Notes: generated from the sequence alone by a model not told the origin. 64,000 nt of DNA from Massilia sp. YIM B02763 (GCF_030412015.1 NZ_JASNRD010000021.1:1-64000); one strand, 5' to 3'. Counted from the stretch's first letter, positions 29,554 through 40,403 are shown. Translations and numbers: made by a program.

Positions 29554-30354
29554 ATGCTCATCAAACGCAAATCCATCGAACTGGCCGAATCCTCGCGCCG
29601 TCCCGCCCGCAAGCCCAAGTTCGCCCCCGTCACCCTGTCCGAACAGGACGGTGTCCGCTATCTCCACTTCGGTACCGAATGGGTGCAAGGCGCCATGCGC
29701 ATCCGCAAGCCCGACTGGCCCGAGCTCGAATACGCCCAGCAGATGATGGCCTGGATGCTGTTCGTCGAGCAGCCGCGGGCCATCGCGCAGCTGGGCCTGG
29801 GCGCCGCCTCGCTGACCAAGGCGACCTACCGCCTGTTCCCGGACGCCACCGTCACGGCCGTCGAACTGAACCCGTCCGTCATCGCGATCTGCCGCTCGAT
29901 GTTCAAGCTGCCGGAAGACGACGCGCGCCTGCAGGTGCTCGAAACGGATGCGCTGGACTTCGTGCTGGACGACGCGAACCACGGCGCCTTCGACGCGCTG
30001 CAGTGCGATTTGTACGACGCCACCGCGCGCGGCCCCGTGCTCGACACGCCCGAGTTCTACCAGGCCTGCAACGACTGCCTGCTTGATACCGGCGTCATGA
30101 CCGTCAACCTGTTCGGCGACCACCCGAGCTTCGCCAAGAACATCAAGGCGATGCGCTTCGCCTTTGCCCACGTGATCTGCCTGCCCGAGGTCCACGACGG
30201 CAACGTGGTCGCGCTGTGTTTCAAGACGGCCCCCGACCTCGATCCTGCCCGCCTGGCCGCGCGCGCCGCGCAAATCGTGGCCGACACCAAGCTGCCGGCC
30301 AAGTCCTGGCTCAGGGACCTCAAGGCAGGGATCCAGGCCGCCGGCAAAGCCTGA
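29554..30354 (+). CDS. spermidine-synthase-like methyltransferase-fold protein
   Basis: This 266-residue protein has the Rossmann fold of polyamine aminopropyltransferases. GLGAASLTKATYRLFPDATVTAVELNPSVI is the nucleotide-binding region, with Glu at the end of the second strand, and DALDFVLDD and CDLYDA follow. The true SpeE catalytic tetrad context (GGGDG, DG.E) is altered, so it may not make spermidine. The start at 29554 is the ATG before a Lys/Arg-rich N-terminus. The gene lies 10 bp upstream of a GspE-type ATPase; the functional link is unknown. Confidence 0.8.
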   Translation: MLIKRKSIELAESSRRPARKPKFAPVTLSEQDGVRYLHFGTEWVQGAMRIRKPDWPELEYAQQMMAWMLFVEQPRAIAQLGLGAASLTKATYRLFPDATVTAVELNPSVIAICRSMFKLPEDDARLQVLETDALDFVLDDANHGAFDALQCDLYDATARGPVLDTPEFYQACNDCLLDTGVMTVNLFGDHPSFAKNIKAMRFAFAHVICLPEVHDGNVVALCFKTAPDLDPARLAARAAQIVADTKLPAKSWLRDLKAGIQAAGKA

Positions 30355-30364
30355 CTGGAACGCC

Positions 30365-32161
<1,797 letters not shown>

Positions 32162-32216
32162 TTTGTATCGCCCCTGGCGCAAACGCGAATCACCCGCTAT
32201 AATGCGTGCCTTCTTC

Positions 32217-32292
32217 GGGTCGTTAGCTCAGTTGGTAGAGCAGCGGACTTTTAATCCGTTGGTCGCTGGTTCGAGCCCAGCACGGCCTACCA
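32217..32292 (+). tRNA. tRNA-Lys(UUU), copy 1
   Basis: This is a 76-nt cloverleaf with an encoded CCA and the anticodon loop ACTTTTAAT (anticodon UUU). The T stem is fully paired (GCTGG with CCAGC). The acceptor pairs include G1-U72 and U4-G69, as in the other two copies. TATAAT at 32198-32203 is a good -10 box about 14 bp before the gene. Confidence 0.96.
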
Positions 32293-32308
32293 GAGAATTC
32301 AGCGAGAA

Positions 32309-32333
32309 CGCCAGCCTTCGGGCTGGCGTTTTT
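32309..32333 (+). terminator. tRNA-Lys terminator
   Basis: An 8-bp stem CGCCAGCC/GGCTGGCG with a TTCG loop is followed by TTTTTG. Near-identical hairpins follow tRNA copy 3 and stand at 59225. Confidence 0.92.
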
Positions 32334-32352
32334 GTTTTTGGCTGCCACCTCC

Positions 32353-32480
32353 GCGTCGCCCCTGCGAAGGCAGGGACCCATGCTGAAGTCCCGAAGCCTC
32401 TCTTTCAATCATGCTGCGGCATTTCAAGGATCCTGAATCCTGATGCTCAGTATGGGTCCCCGCCTTCGCGGGGACGACGG
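32353..32480. repeat. paired REP-like palindromes (copy 5)
   Basis: Inverted units at 32353-32384 and 32449-32480 belong to the same family as the other four copies. They lie between the tRNA-Lys and the multi-PAS kinase. Confidence 0.85.
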
Positions 32481-32488
32481 TTTCCACG

Positions 32489-35400
32489 TCAGCGGCGCAC
32501 GCTCGCCAGGATGTTCTCCACATCCCCCATCTGCACCGGCTTGGTCAGGTGATGGTCGAACCCCGCCTCGCTCGACCGGTTGCGGTCGTCCTCCGCGCCC
32601 CACCCCGTCAGCGCCGCCACCAGCACCACGTGTTCCAGTGCCGGGATGGCGCGTATCGCGCGCGCCGTCTCGTAGCCGTTCATGCGCGGCATGCCGATGT
32701 CGAGGAAGGCCAGCTGCGGCGCGAAGTCCCGTACGGCCGCCAAGGCCTCGACACCGTCGTGCGCCACGCGCGTCACGTGGCCGTTCAGTTCCAGCACCAT
32801 CGCCAGCGTGACGGCCGCGTCCACGTTGTCGTCCACCACCAGCACGCGCACGCCGTCGGCCTGCGGTACCACGGCCTGCTCGCCCGCCGCCGGCGCGGCG
32901 CCGGCCGGCGCGACGGAGGCCAGCGGCAAGCGCACGGTGAACGTGCTGCCCGCGCCCGGTCCGGCGCTCTCCGCCTTCACGCTGCCGCCGTGCATCTCGA
33001 CCAGGCGCCGCACCAGCGACAGGCCGATCCCGAGCCCGCCCTGCGCACGGTCGATGCTGCGGCCGACCTGGCTGAACATCTCGAACACGCCTTCCAGCGC
33101 ATCGGCCTGGATGCCGACACCCGTATCCGAGACCGCGATCACGGCCTCGCCGCCGTCGCGCCGCAGCGCCAGCACGATATTGCCGCCGGCCGGCGTGTAC
33201 TTGGCCGCGTTGTTGAGCAGGTTGGCCACGACCTGGGCGATGCGGGTGGCGTCTACGTCGGCCGGGAACGGCTCGCCCGCCACGTCCAGCTGGAGCAGGT
33301 GCTGCCCCGCCTCGATGACGGGCAGGCTCGTCTCGACGGCGCTGGACAGCACGTCGGCCAGGTCCACGCGCGCCCTCTTGAGTTCCAGCTTGCCGCCGCT
33401 GATGCGGGCGATGTCGAGCAGGTCGTCGATCAGGTGCACCATGTGCGACACCTGGCGTTCCATCATCGCGCGCACCCGGGCATTGGACGCGGCATTGTCG
33501 CCGCCCAGGCGCATCACGCCCAGGCCGCTGCGGATCGGCGCCAGCGGGTTGCGCAGCTCGTGCGCCAGCGTGGCCAGGAACTCCGTCTTGCGGCGGTCCG
33601 CCTCCTTCAGGTCCGCGGCCAGCTGGCGCAGCGTGTCGTCGGCCCGCTTGCGCGCCGTGATGTCGGAAAACAGCAGCGCGACGCGGCGGCCGGACGCATC
33701 GCCCATGCGCGTGGCGTAAACGTCGAACCAGCGCCCCATCGCCGCGGCCTCGCTCTCGAAGTGCTCGGACTTGCCCGTGCGGGCGACGCGGCCGTAGGTG
33801 TCGATCCAGAGGCGGTCCAGGTCCGGCACCAGCTCGCGCGCCGTCTTGCCGGTGGCGCCGGCCAGGCCCGTGTGCTCCTCGAACATCGCGTTCATCTCGA
33901 CGAAGCGGTAGTCGATTGCCTCGCCCGCATCGTCGAGGATCACGTCGATGATGCAGAAGCCCTGGTCCATCGACTCGAACAGCGTGCGGTAGCGCTCCTC
34001 GCTGGCGCGCAGTCGTTCCTGCGCGCGCTTGCTCTCGGTGGTATCGAGCACGATCGCGACGATGCCCTGGATTTCGCCGTCCGGCCCGCGCAGCGCGTTC
34101 ACGCTGCTGGTGGCCGGCATCAGGGAACCGTCCTTGCGCAGGTATTCCTTGTCGATCGCGGCCTGCATGCCGTCGACGAGCAGCTTGCCGACCGTGGCGA
34201 GCGTCGAGCGCACCGACGCGGGCGCGGTGACCTCGATGACGCTGCGGCCCACCAGCTCCTGCGGCGCATAGCCCAGCATGTCGCCGAATTTCTGGTTCGC
34301 GAAGGTGATGCGGCCCGTGGTATCCATCTCCACCACGCCGGTCGCGGCCTGGTCGACGATCTTCTGGAAGCGCTCGCGGCTCGCATGCAGCTCCAGCTCC
34401 GCCTGCTTGCGGTGGGTCTGGTCGACACCGTGCGCGAGCAGGCCCGTGACGCGTCCTTCGCCGTCGCGCAGCGCCATGTAGACCAGGTCGAGGAAGCGCT
34501 CCTCGAGCGGCATGCCGGGCTCGCGCTGCAGCATGACGGGCATGTCGAGGCCGACGAACGGTTCGCCCGTCGCGTAGACGCGGTCGAGCAGCTCGAAGAA
34601 GCCCTGCCCCGCCACCTCGGGCAGCGCCTGGCGCACGGGCTGGCCGACCAGGTCGCGGTTGCCGACCAGCTGCAGGTAATGGTCGTTGACGAGGTCGAAC
34701 ACGTGCTCCGGCCCGGTCATCACGCACATGAACGCGGGGGCCTGGCGGAAGATGTCGTTGATGCGGTCGTTGGCCGCCCGCAGCTCCCGCACCAGTCGCT
34801 CGCGCTCCCCATCGGCCTCGATGTCGGCCGAGATGTCCGTATGCGTGCCCACCCATTCGACGACGACGCCGGCCGCATCGACGATCGGCACGGCCTTGGC
34901 GCGCATGTGGCGATAGCGGCCGCCGGCATCGCGCAGGCGGTGCTCCACGCAGTAGATGCCGCGCGTCTCGACGGCGCCAGCGCGGGCCTCCAGGGTGGCC
35001 GCGCGGTCGTCCGGATGCACGGCGTCCAACCAGCCGTCGCCGCGGTACGCATCCGGCGCCTGGCCCGTAAACGCCTGCCAGGCCGGCTGCGGCGCATCGA
35101 AGCGGCCCGTCGCCGAGGTGACCCAGACGATGGCGCTGGTCGCCGTCACCAGCGAGCGAAAGCGCGCCTCGCTGGTCGCCAGCTCGCGCTGCGCCTGATG
35201 GGCGGCGGTGACGTCGCGCGACACGGCCAGCAGCCTACCGCCCTCGCCGCCCAGGTCGACGGGCGTGACGACCACGTCCCACCACTTCGGCGTTCCCCTG
35301 GCCGACGGACAGGCCGCCTTGAACTTGCCGGTACCGCCCTGCGCGGCGACATCGATGGCCGCCTGCACGTCGGCGCGGCTGTCCTCGGGCCAGAGCGAGA

Positions 35401-35626
35401 CCCAGGCCGTTCCCGCGACGGTGGCGACATCATCGATCTCCATGGCCCGCAGGCCATTGCGGTTGATGGCCAGCAGCCGGCCATCGGTACCGAGCAGCTT
35501 GACGCAATCGGGGCTGGTTTCGAACAGCAAGCGCCCCAGGTCCGGGTTGGCCAAGGACGCCGGGAAGACACATTCATCCTGCATGGAGCGAGCGATTTCT
35601 TTGAATATCTTTGCTTGGAGATCCAA
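32489..35626 (-). CDS. multi-PAS hybrid histidine kinase
   Basis: This large soluble signalling kinase of 1045 residues has no membrane helix and should sense small cytoplasmic cues. Four to six PAS/PAC-like repeats fill residues about 25-650; examples are LLFETSPDCVKLLG, FQKIVDQAATGVVEMD and YRTLFESMDQGFCIIDV. HisKA follows with LATLAHELRNPLAP near 690, then HATPase with GLGIGLSLVRRLVEMHGG. A receiver domain at the C-terminus has VLVVDDNVDAA and the acceptor Asp in LAFLDIGMPRMNG. Output is unknown because no separate response regulator gene is adjacent. Confidence 0.92.
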   Translation of the reverse strand: MDLQAKIFKEIARSMQDECVFPASLANPDLGRLLFETSPDCVKLLGTDGRLLAINRNGLRAMEIDDVATVAGTAWVSLWPEDSRADVQAAIDVAAQGGTGKFKAACPSARGTPKWWDVVVTPVDLGGEGGRLLAVSRDVTAAHQAQRELATSEARFRSLVTATSAIVWVTSATGRFDAPQPAWQAFTGQAPDAYRGDGWLDAVHPDDRAATLEARAGAVETRGIYCVEHRLRDAGGRYRHMRAKAVPIVDAAGVVVEWVGTHTDISADIEADGERERLVRELRAANDRINDIFRQAPAFMCVMTGPEHVFDLVNDHYLQLVGNRDLVGQPVRQALPEVAGQGFFELLDRVYATGEPFVGLDMPVMLQREPGMPLEERFLDLVYMALRDGEGRVTGLLAHGVDQTHRKQAELELHASRERFQKIVDQAATGVVEMDTTGRITFANQKFGDMLGYAPQELVGRSVIEVTAPASVRSTLATVGKLLVDGMQAAIDKEYLRKDGSLMPATSSVNALRGPDGEIQGIVAIVLDTTESKRAQERLRASEERYRTLFESMDQGFCIIDVILDDAGEAIDYRFVEMNAMFEEHTGLAGATGKTARELVPDLDRLWIDTYGRVARTGKSEHFESEAAAMGRWFDVYATRMGDASGRRVALLFSDITARKRADDTLRQLAADLKEADRRKTEFLATLAHELRNPLAPIRSGLGVMRLGGDNAASNARVRAMMERQVSHMVHLIDDLLDIARISGGKLELKRARVDLADVLSSAVETSLPVIEAGQHLLQLDVAGEPFPADVDATRIAQVVANLLNNAAKYTPAGGNIVLALRRDGGEAVIAVSDTGVGIQADALEGVFEMFSQVGRSIDRAQGGLGIGLSLVRRLVEMHGGSVKAESAGPGAGSTFTVRLPLASVAPAGAAPAAGEQAVVPQADGVRVLVVDDNVDAAVTLAMVLELNGHVTRVAHDGVEALAAVRDFAPQLAFLDIGMPRMNGYETARAIRAIPALEHVVLVAALTGWGAEDDRNRSSEAGFDHHLTKPVQMGDVENILASVRR

Positions 35627-35807
35627 GAAGCCAAGATGTTTTTGACGAAATCGTATCTATACCATACAAAAGGATGCCATTACGCCAATCATTCGTGCGC
35701 GGCGGGCGCTTGTGGCGTTTTCCGTCCCCGACGGCGCTTGCCGACCCAACATTGCAAGAAAAACCTTAGCAGATCGGCGCCGACCCGCTATAATGCACGC
35801 CTTCTTC

Positions 35808-35883
35808 GGGTCGTTAGCTCAGTTGGTAGAGCAGCGGACTTTTAATCCGTTGGTCGCAGGTTCGAATCCCGCACGGCCTACCA
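35808..35883 (+). tRNA. tRNA-Lys(UUU), copy 2, attachment site of the island
   Basis: This is a 76-nt tRNA with anticodon UUU and TATAAT at 35789-35794. Its last 46 nt are partly element-derived: the T arm reads GCAGG-TTCGAAT-CCCGC instead of the GCTGG-TTCGAGC-CCAGC of copies 1 and 3. The changed T stem pairs at four positions but leaves an A opposite C at its middle position (51:63 by standard numbering). The 5' half is native. The displaced native 3' end lies at 50900-50945. The mismatch may weaken the tRNA or be tolerated. Confidence 0.93.
35838..35883 (+). other. attL core, tRNA-Lys 3' end
   Basis: This 46-nt stretch matches 50900-50945 except for five T-arm positions. It is the left attachment site of element A and reconstitutes a full tRNA gene, the standard outcome for integrases that use tRNA 3' ends. 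Confidence 0.85.
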
Positions 35884-35895
35884 TGAATTACAAAG

Positions 35896-35923
35896 AAGCC
35901 CACGAATTTCGGTTCGTGGGCTT
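35896..35923 (+). terminator. element-borne terminator after tRNA-Lys 2
   Basis: An 11-bp stem AAGCCCACGAA/TTCGTGGGCTT with loop TTTCGG is followed by TTT. The same hairpin stands at 50958, at the left end of element B. It replaces the native tRNA terminator, now displaced to 59225. Confidence 0.9.
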
Positions 35924-36280
35924 TTTGCGTTCTGGTCACCCTCTGGTCGCTTCGAAAAAGGTCCGCCCCCCCCCCTGCCGGGAGTTTTTCCGCGTTGATT
36001 TCCTGCGCCGCCCTGCCTGTCGAGTACTGCCTGACGTTGATGACCGGACGGGCTTTGACAGCTAGGTCAGCGAGGAAGCTGACGGTCTAGTAGCCTGGTC
36101 AGGCGTAATTTACGCAACAAAGCTAATCAAACTGGAAACTAACAAAGTTCTTCCGCGCAATCTTCTCTCTTTAATATCCTTAAATGAAATAAAATTGCGC
36201 GAGAGCCCGTTTATTATAGAACCTATCTACTTTGAATTTACAAATCGTCTTTTAACATTCGCCTATAAATAATATTTTCC
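35924..36280. other. left-end noncoding stretch of element A
   Basis: No gene is seen. It holds a pair of CTGGTC half-sites (35931-35955) that recurs at the left end of B and near the right end of A. It also holds an IS903-like right inverted repeat (36107-36124) and a strongly AT-rich segment next to fdhA. Confidence 0.55.
36107..36124. mobile_element. IS903-like terminal repeat, orphan right end
   Basis: The sequence AATTTACGCAACAAAGCT resembles the right end GATTTATGCAACAAAGCC at 38272-38289. No transposase lies beside it. Together with the left end at 37518 it brackets fdhA, as the inner ends of a composite transposon would. Confidence 0.55.
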
Positions 36281-37420
36281 TTATTTATTAGGTTTTAGCA
36301 CGACTTTGGTCCACCCTTCCGCACGTTTATCAAAATTCCGATAGGCAGTCGGTGCATCATCTAGTCCAAGCTGATGTGAAATGATCTGCGAAGGCGTTGC
36401 TTTACCTTTATGGATCAATTTTGCCAAATAACGGTTGTAATGCTTGACGTTGGCTTGACCGGTGCCAATCTTCTGACCCTTGAACCAAAAATTGCCAAAA
36501 TCGAAGGCAATTTTACCTTCCTTTCCTAACGCGTCTGGACTCTTTGGATCTTGTGGGAGGAATACACCAACTACGCCAATGCCGCCAGTAGGCTTGACCG
36601 TCTGTACCAAGTTATTCATTGTTAAATTTGGCACTTCCTTACCGTGCTTGTCGCAACATTGATAACCAACGCATTCGCAGCCGCAGTCGGCACCTTCGCC
36701 GTTAGTAAGGTTCAAGATTTTCTCGACGCCGGCGCCTTCGGTGTCGTCGATCGCCACCGCGCCCATCTTTTCGGCCAGAGCCAAACGATCCTTGTGCGTG
36801 TCCACGACGAAAACTTCGCTTGCGCCTTTAATGAACGCAGACATGGTCGCCATTAGGCCGACCGGGCCGGCGCCGTAGATCACGACCGATTCACCCGGCT
36901 TGAGGCCAGCCAATTCGGTAGCGTGGTAGCCGGTCGGGAAAATGTCCGACAACATCACGTAGTCATTTTCCTTTTCCTTAGCGTCTTCCGGCAGCACCAA
37001 GCAGTTGTAATCGCCGAATGGCACCCGTAGCAGTTCGGCCTGGCCGCCGCTGTACGGACCCATGCCGGCAAAACCGTAGGCAGCACCGGCCGTGCCAGGG
37101 TTTGCCGTCAGACAAAAGCCGGACAAGCCCCGTTCGCAGTTTTGGCAAAAGCCGCAGCCGATGTTGAACGGCAGACAGACAACGTCGCCGACCTTAACGC
37201 GTTCGACAGCGTTGCCGATCTCGATGACTTCACCCATGTTTTCGTGGCCCAAAATACGGCCCGTTTCCATGTTGGTGCGGCCTTCGTACATGTGCAGGTC
37301 AGACCCGCAGATATTAGTTGTTGTGATACGGACCAAGACGTCAGTCGGCTTTTCAATCTTGGCGTCCGGCATGTCTTTAACTTGGACGTCGCACGGACCA
37401 TTATAAACGAGTGCCTTCAT
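36281..37420 (-). CDS. fdhA: glutathione-independent formaldehyde dehydrogenase-like Zn alcohol dehydrogenase
   Basis: This is a cytoplasmic zinc- and NAD-dependent medium-chain dehydrogenase of 379 residues, most like the P. putida formaldehyde dehydrogenase/aldehyde dismutase group. The catalytic zinc Cys38 is in CGSDLHMY, GHENMGE follows, and the structural zinc loop is CGFCQNCERGLSGFC. The Rossmann motif is YGAGPVGLMA. AAAGGA precedes the ATG. Base use is more AT-rich than in neighbours, and the gene lies between IS903-like ends, so it is probably acquired cargo for aldehyde detoxification. Confidence 0.88.
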   Translation of the reverse strand: MKALVYNGPCDVQVKDMPDAKIEKPTDVLVRITTTNICGSDLHMYEGRTNMETGRILGHENMGEVIEIGNAVERVKVGDVVCLPFNIGCGFCQNCERGLSGFCLTANPGTAGAAYGFAGMGPYSGGQAELLRVPFGDYNCLVLPEDAKEKENDYVMLSDIFPTGYHATELAGLKPGESVVIYGAGPVGLMATMSAFIKGASEVFVVDTHKDRLALAEKMGAVAIDDTEGAGVEKILNLTNGEGADCGCECVGYQCCDKHGKEVPNLTMNNLVQTVKPTGGIGVVGVFLPQDPKSPDALGKEGKIAFDFGNFWFKGQKIGTGQANVKHYNRYLAKLIHKGKATPSQIISHQLGLDDAPTAYRNFDKRAEGWTKVVLKPNK

Positions 37421-37517
37421 GATTATCCTTTCAGAACGAGGGTAAATTCATCGCAAATAGCGGCATTAGGGAAGAAAGGTATAACAAATTTCTTCACGAG
37501 TGCGCACTGTTGAAAGC

Positions 37518-38289
37518 GGCTTTGTTGCGTAAATCAGGACTAACCAGCGTGCAGCGCGTAAGTATGGCAGTCTGGCCAAACTACAGCACCGTCAGCAGGC
37601 GGCAAAAGACGCTGCAGGTGGCAATCGGCACTATGCCGACCACGACGGGCTTGCAATTGCTGGTGGACAGCACTGGCATCAAGATGCTGGGTGAAGGCGA
37701 GTGGAAGACGAAGAAGCACGGGGCAAACCATCGCCGCCAGTGGCGCAAGGTGCATCTCGGGATCGATGCGTCCACGCTCGAGATCCGGGCCATGGGAGTG
37801 ACCGATAACGGTATCGGCGACGCACCTGTCCTGCCAGCGCTGCTGAGCTAGATTCTGCTGACGAGCGCATTGCCAGCGTCAGTGGCAACGGTGCGTACGA
37901 GACGAAGGGCGTTAAAGGCATTGCATTGCGCACTGCGCATGTCATCATCCCGACCCGGAAGAACACCATGCCCTGGAAGGCAAACAACCGTGGTGCCGAT
38001 GCACATAACGACATCCTGCGAGTTACAAAAAGGCTGGGACGGGCAATCCGGAAGAGATGGAGCGGCTACCACCGGCGTAGCCTTGTTGAAACCAAGATGC
38101 GCTGTTTCAAGTTGCTGGGCGAACACGTCATGGCACGCGACTTCGAACGTCAGGTCGCCGAGCTACAAGTACGGGCTGCCATGCTGAACCGCCTCACCCG
38201 GCTGGGCACAACGGTTACGGTCCCAATGTTATAAAACGAACTACAAAGTAGCGTCCGCTCGGCCCTCGCTCGATTTATGCAACAAAGCC
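37518..38289 (+). mobile_element. IS903-like insertion sequence (IS5 family), internally deleted
   Basis: Left end GGCTTTGTTGCGTAAATC and right end GATTTATGCAACAAAGCC are inverted repeats of the IS903 group. The 772-bp length is short of the roughly 1.05 kb usual for the group; the first part of the transposase gene is missing. Confidence 0.8.
37561..38234 (+). pseudogene. IS5-family (IS903 group) transposase, truncated and frameshifted
   Basis: Two frames hold the remains. The first reads NYSTVSRRQKTLQVAIG then LLVDSTGIKMLGEGEWK, which includes the first catalytic Asp. It is cut by a stop at 37851. The second frame (from about 37926) reads LRTAHVIIPTRKNTMPWK and RSLVETKMRCFKLLGEHVMARD, which includes the catalytic Glu. 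The N-terminal third and a central part are lost, so no active transposase is made. Confidence 0.85.
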
Positions 38290-38655
38290 GTTTTACTCCA
38301 TAAACAGCCTCACCTTTACTTCAAAGAGCGGTGGTTCGCGTCGCAAGATCGGCAAGGCGTAACGCAACTATCAAACCATGTACTTACCTCCAGAGCAACA
38401 AGCGCCGTACACTGAGCATTGCGAACGGCCGGGTTCGGCCAAGAGCGGGAGTTCGTCGGATTACCCATCTGGTTGTATAAGTGTTGAACTTATGGCAGTC
38501 ACTAAAGTGTTGAGAAACCCAGTGTCGCCCTCTATATACTCTTTGCCACGTGCAGGAGGCGGCTTCGCCGCAAATGGTGGCGGTGCGGTCATCATTGCAT
38601 TTGGCTCATTGGAAAGTTGATAATTTGGTGGCTGTTTAACTACAGGAGATATCTC
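38290..38655. other. noncoding stretch between IS relic and monooxygenase gene
   Basis: I see no supported gene or clear repeat. It should carry the promoter of the small monooxygenase gene that follows. Confidence 0.4.
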
Positions 38656-38958
38656 ATGGTCAAACTTGCATTGTTCGTTCGTCTAGAAGCCAAGCCGGGT
38701 AAGGAGAAAGAAGTAGAGAACTTTCTGTTAAGTGGTCTTCCCCTAGTTCAGGCAGAGCCGGCTACTACAGCTTGGTTCGGCATCCGCCTAGGGCCATCAA
38801 CCTTTGGCATTTTTGACGCGTTTTCAGATGAAGCTGGGCGGCAAGCTCATCTTTCCGGCCAAGTCGCAGCGGCGCTTATGGAAAAAGCGGGGGAGTTATT
38901 TGCCGAGCCGCCGTCAATCGAAAAGGTTGACGTTCTTGCGGCAAAGCTGCCAGGCTAA
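38656..38958 (+). CDS. antibiotic biosynthesis monooxygenase (ABM)-domain protein
   Basis: This small protein of 100 residues has the dimeric ferredoxin-like ABM fold: LALFVRLEAKPGKEKEVENFL opens the first strand and helix, and FGIFDAFSDEAGRQAHLSG is the conserved second half. AGGAG stands 8 bases before the ATG at 38656; an upstream in-frame start is less likely. Family members act as cofactor-free monooxygenases or in stress responses; the substrate is unknown. It lies between IS relics, so it may be cargo. Confidence 0.82.
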   Translation: MVKLALFVRLEAKPGKEKEVENFLLSGLPLVQAEPATTAWFGIRLGPSTFGIFDAFSDEAGRQAHLSGQVAAALMEKAGELFAEPPSIEKVDVLAAKLPG

Positions 38959-38992
38959 GCAACCCCAGTAAGTCGCCCTGGCCGACGACTTA

Positions 38993-39221
38993 GAGCCTAT
39001 CCCAGTAGACCTGCTGAACGCCAGGCAATGACTCCACAAACGAGGTGAAGGCAGGCGAGATAGTTGCCTGCCTTCTTCGGCCAACGGATCAGCAGGCCAC
39101 GGAATCGATTCATCCAGCTGTGCGTGCGCTCGACGACCCAACGTCGGGCGCGAAATCCTGCATCCTTGTTCAGTTCTAAAGCTTCTTCATCGCGCGCTCT
39201 GAATGTAGGCAATGAAGCCAA
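38993..39221 (-). mobile_element. IS5-family (IS427-like) transposase 3' fragment
   Basis: The C-terminal transposase remnant reads RRWVVERTHSWMNRFRGLLIRW, carrying the catalytic Glu, followed by NYLACLHLVCGVIAWR. The IS end GAGCCTATCCCAGTAG starts at 38993. The 5' part has been replaced by an unrelated IS fragment. Confidence 0.82.
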
Positions 39222-39631
39222 GATCCTCGACCCATTGACGTACTTACCGGCAAAGCGCCGATCGCTACCTGCAGCGTCTTTTGCCTACGGCTGACCGTAC
39301 TGTAGTCCGGCACCGGCCAGTCGAGTCTAGCCAGGTGCAGCAGGCTTTGCATCATACCCATGGCCTGGCGCAGCGGCAAATTGAAGAGGCACTTGATGCT
39401 CAGGCAGAAATGGATCGCCTGCTCGCTGAACATCTGGCTGCGCCCGCGCTTGCCGTTTGGCTCGCCATGCCAGGCCATGTTCGGATCGAGCCAGATGAGC
39501 CGCGTGCCTTCAGTGCTTCGTTGTATGTTTTCCAGTTCGTGGTGCGGTATTTCTGAGGAGCCGGTTTATGCGCTCAGGCTACCAGATGTCCCGGCTCTAC
39601 CCTGGCCAGGGTCGATTTGTGCAACAAAGCC
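39176..39631 (-). mobile_element. IS903-like 5' fragment
   Basis: The outer end GATTTGTGCAACAAAGCC (39614-39631) and the N-terminal transposase part (MAWHGEPNGKRGRSQMFSEQ ... DWPVPDYSTVSRRQKTLQVA) are preserved. The rest is lost at the junction with the IS427-like fragment. Its insertion point lies just beyond the end of the CoiA-like fragment. Confidence 0.78.
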
Positions 39632-39643
39632 GGTCATGACCGT

Positions 39644-39901
39644 TCAGCCTGCCTTGACCGCCGCCTTAGCAACCAGCGTCTTGAGGAACACGTGCTCCGC
39701 GCTTTCTGGCGCAGTTGTGCATTCCCCCGCCTCGCATGCGAAAAAATTACCGAGCTTACTGATCTTCGGTATGGCTTGGCTATCGCAGCATGGCATTCGA
39801 AGATCAGCCATCTTATAGGTTTGCTTGACGTATTCCCATGCGATCAAATCGCAGTCGAACGCATAGACGTCGGCGTCACCTCTTCGAGCTCTAAGCGGCA
39901 A
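39644..39901 (-). pseudogene. CoiA-like protein, N-terminal fragment
   Basis: The reading frame of 85 residues contains ACEAGECTTAPESAEHVFLK and LRMPCCDSQAIPKISKLGN. This pattern resembles the N-terminal zinc-site region of CoiA-family and related nuclease-like proteins. Full relatives are much longer. The frame stops at 39644, just short of an IS903-like end at 39631, so the gene was probably cut by IS insertion. The identification is by pattern only. Confidence 0.5.
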
Positions 39902-40403
39902 AATTAATTTCCAGATTACCTATCCAATCCGCTCGTCTCGTTGGGCGAAGCTTTCCGAACCACTTAGACGGGTTGTACGGAGGATCGTAGCCTTCATCGT
40001 TCTGATGTGCAAGATGTGCAGAACCCCTGTCGGCTCTAGGATGCAGGGGCTACTGAACAGGTGTGCTGCGTGTGCAAAACATCACCTGGACTACGACATC
40101 GAAAAATCTGCTGGTTAGAGCCACCCAGATTGGACGTGGCACATCAAAAAAGGCCCATTTCGACCGGACTACGGAGTGCGCTGAATGCCCCCCGGTGATC
40201 TATCAAGTCCTTCCACCGTTTTTCCCAAGCTGTAAACGCTGTAAGCGCTTGTCGAGAATCGACCTCGCCGCGTCTGGTTCAACTGGCGACGGGATTCCAC
40301 GCCACCGCACTTTGCCCCAGCTGCCAACAAAGATCTCGCCCCAACCAGTGCGCAAGGTGTGCAGGCCCAACCTGTACGCCCTGCACAGTCATGCCAACAC
40401 ACC
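39902..40403. other. noncoding stretch upstream of integrase A module
   Basis: No gene of its own is supported. It contains the TGTGC repeat pairs, and its counterpart at 57.7-58.5 kb before integrase B has the same repeats. Confidence 0.5.
40006..40079. repeat. 9-bp iterated motif TGTGCNNNN, upstream of integrase A
   Basis: TGTGC occurs at 40006, 40015, 40062 and 40071, in two pairs each spaced exactly 9 bp; a degenerate pair follows at 40349/40358. The same motif forms triplets at 50661-50687 and in several clusters at 58079-58312. The position beside integrase genes and element ends suggests protein-binding arrays. Confidence 0.7.

Noticed and set aside
32549-35845. A 1098-residue open frame opposite the multi-PAS kinase.
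   Set aside because: It is rich in Arg, His, Ala and Val in the way typical of antisense frames in GC-rich DNA, and the kinase on the other strand has complete domains.
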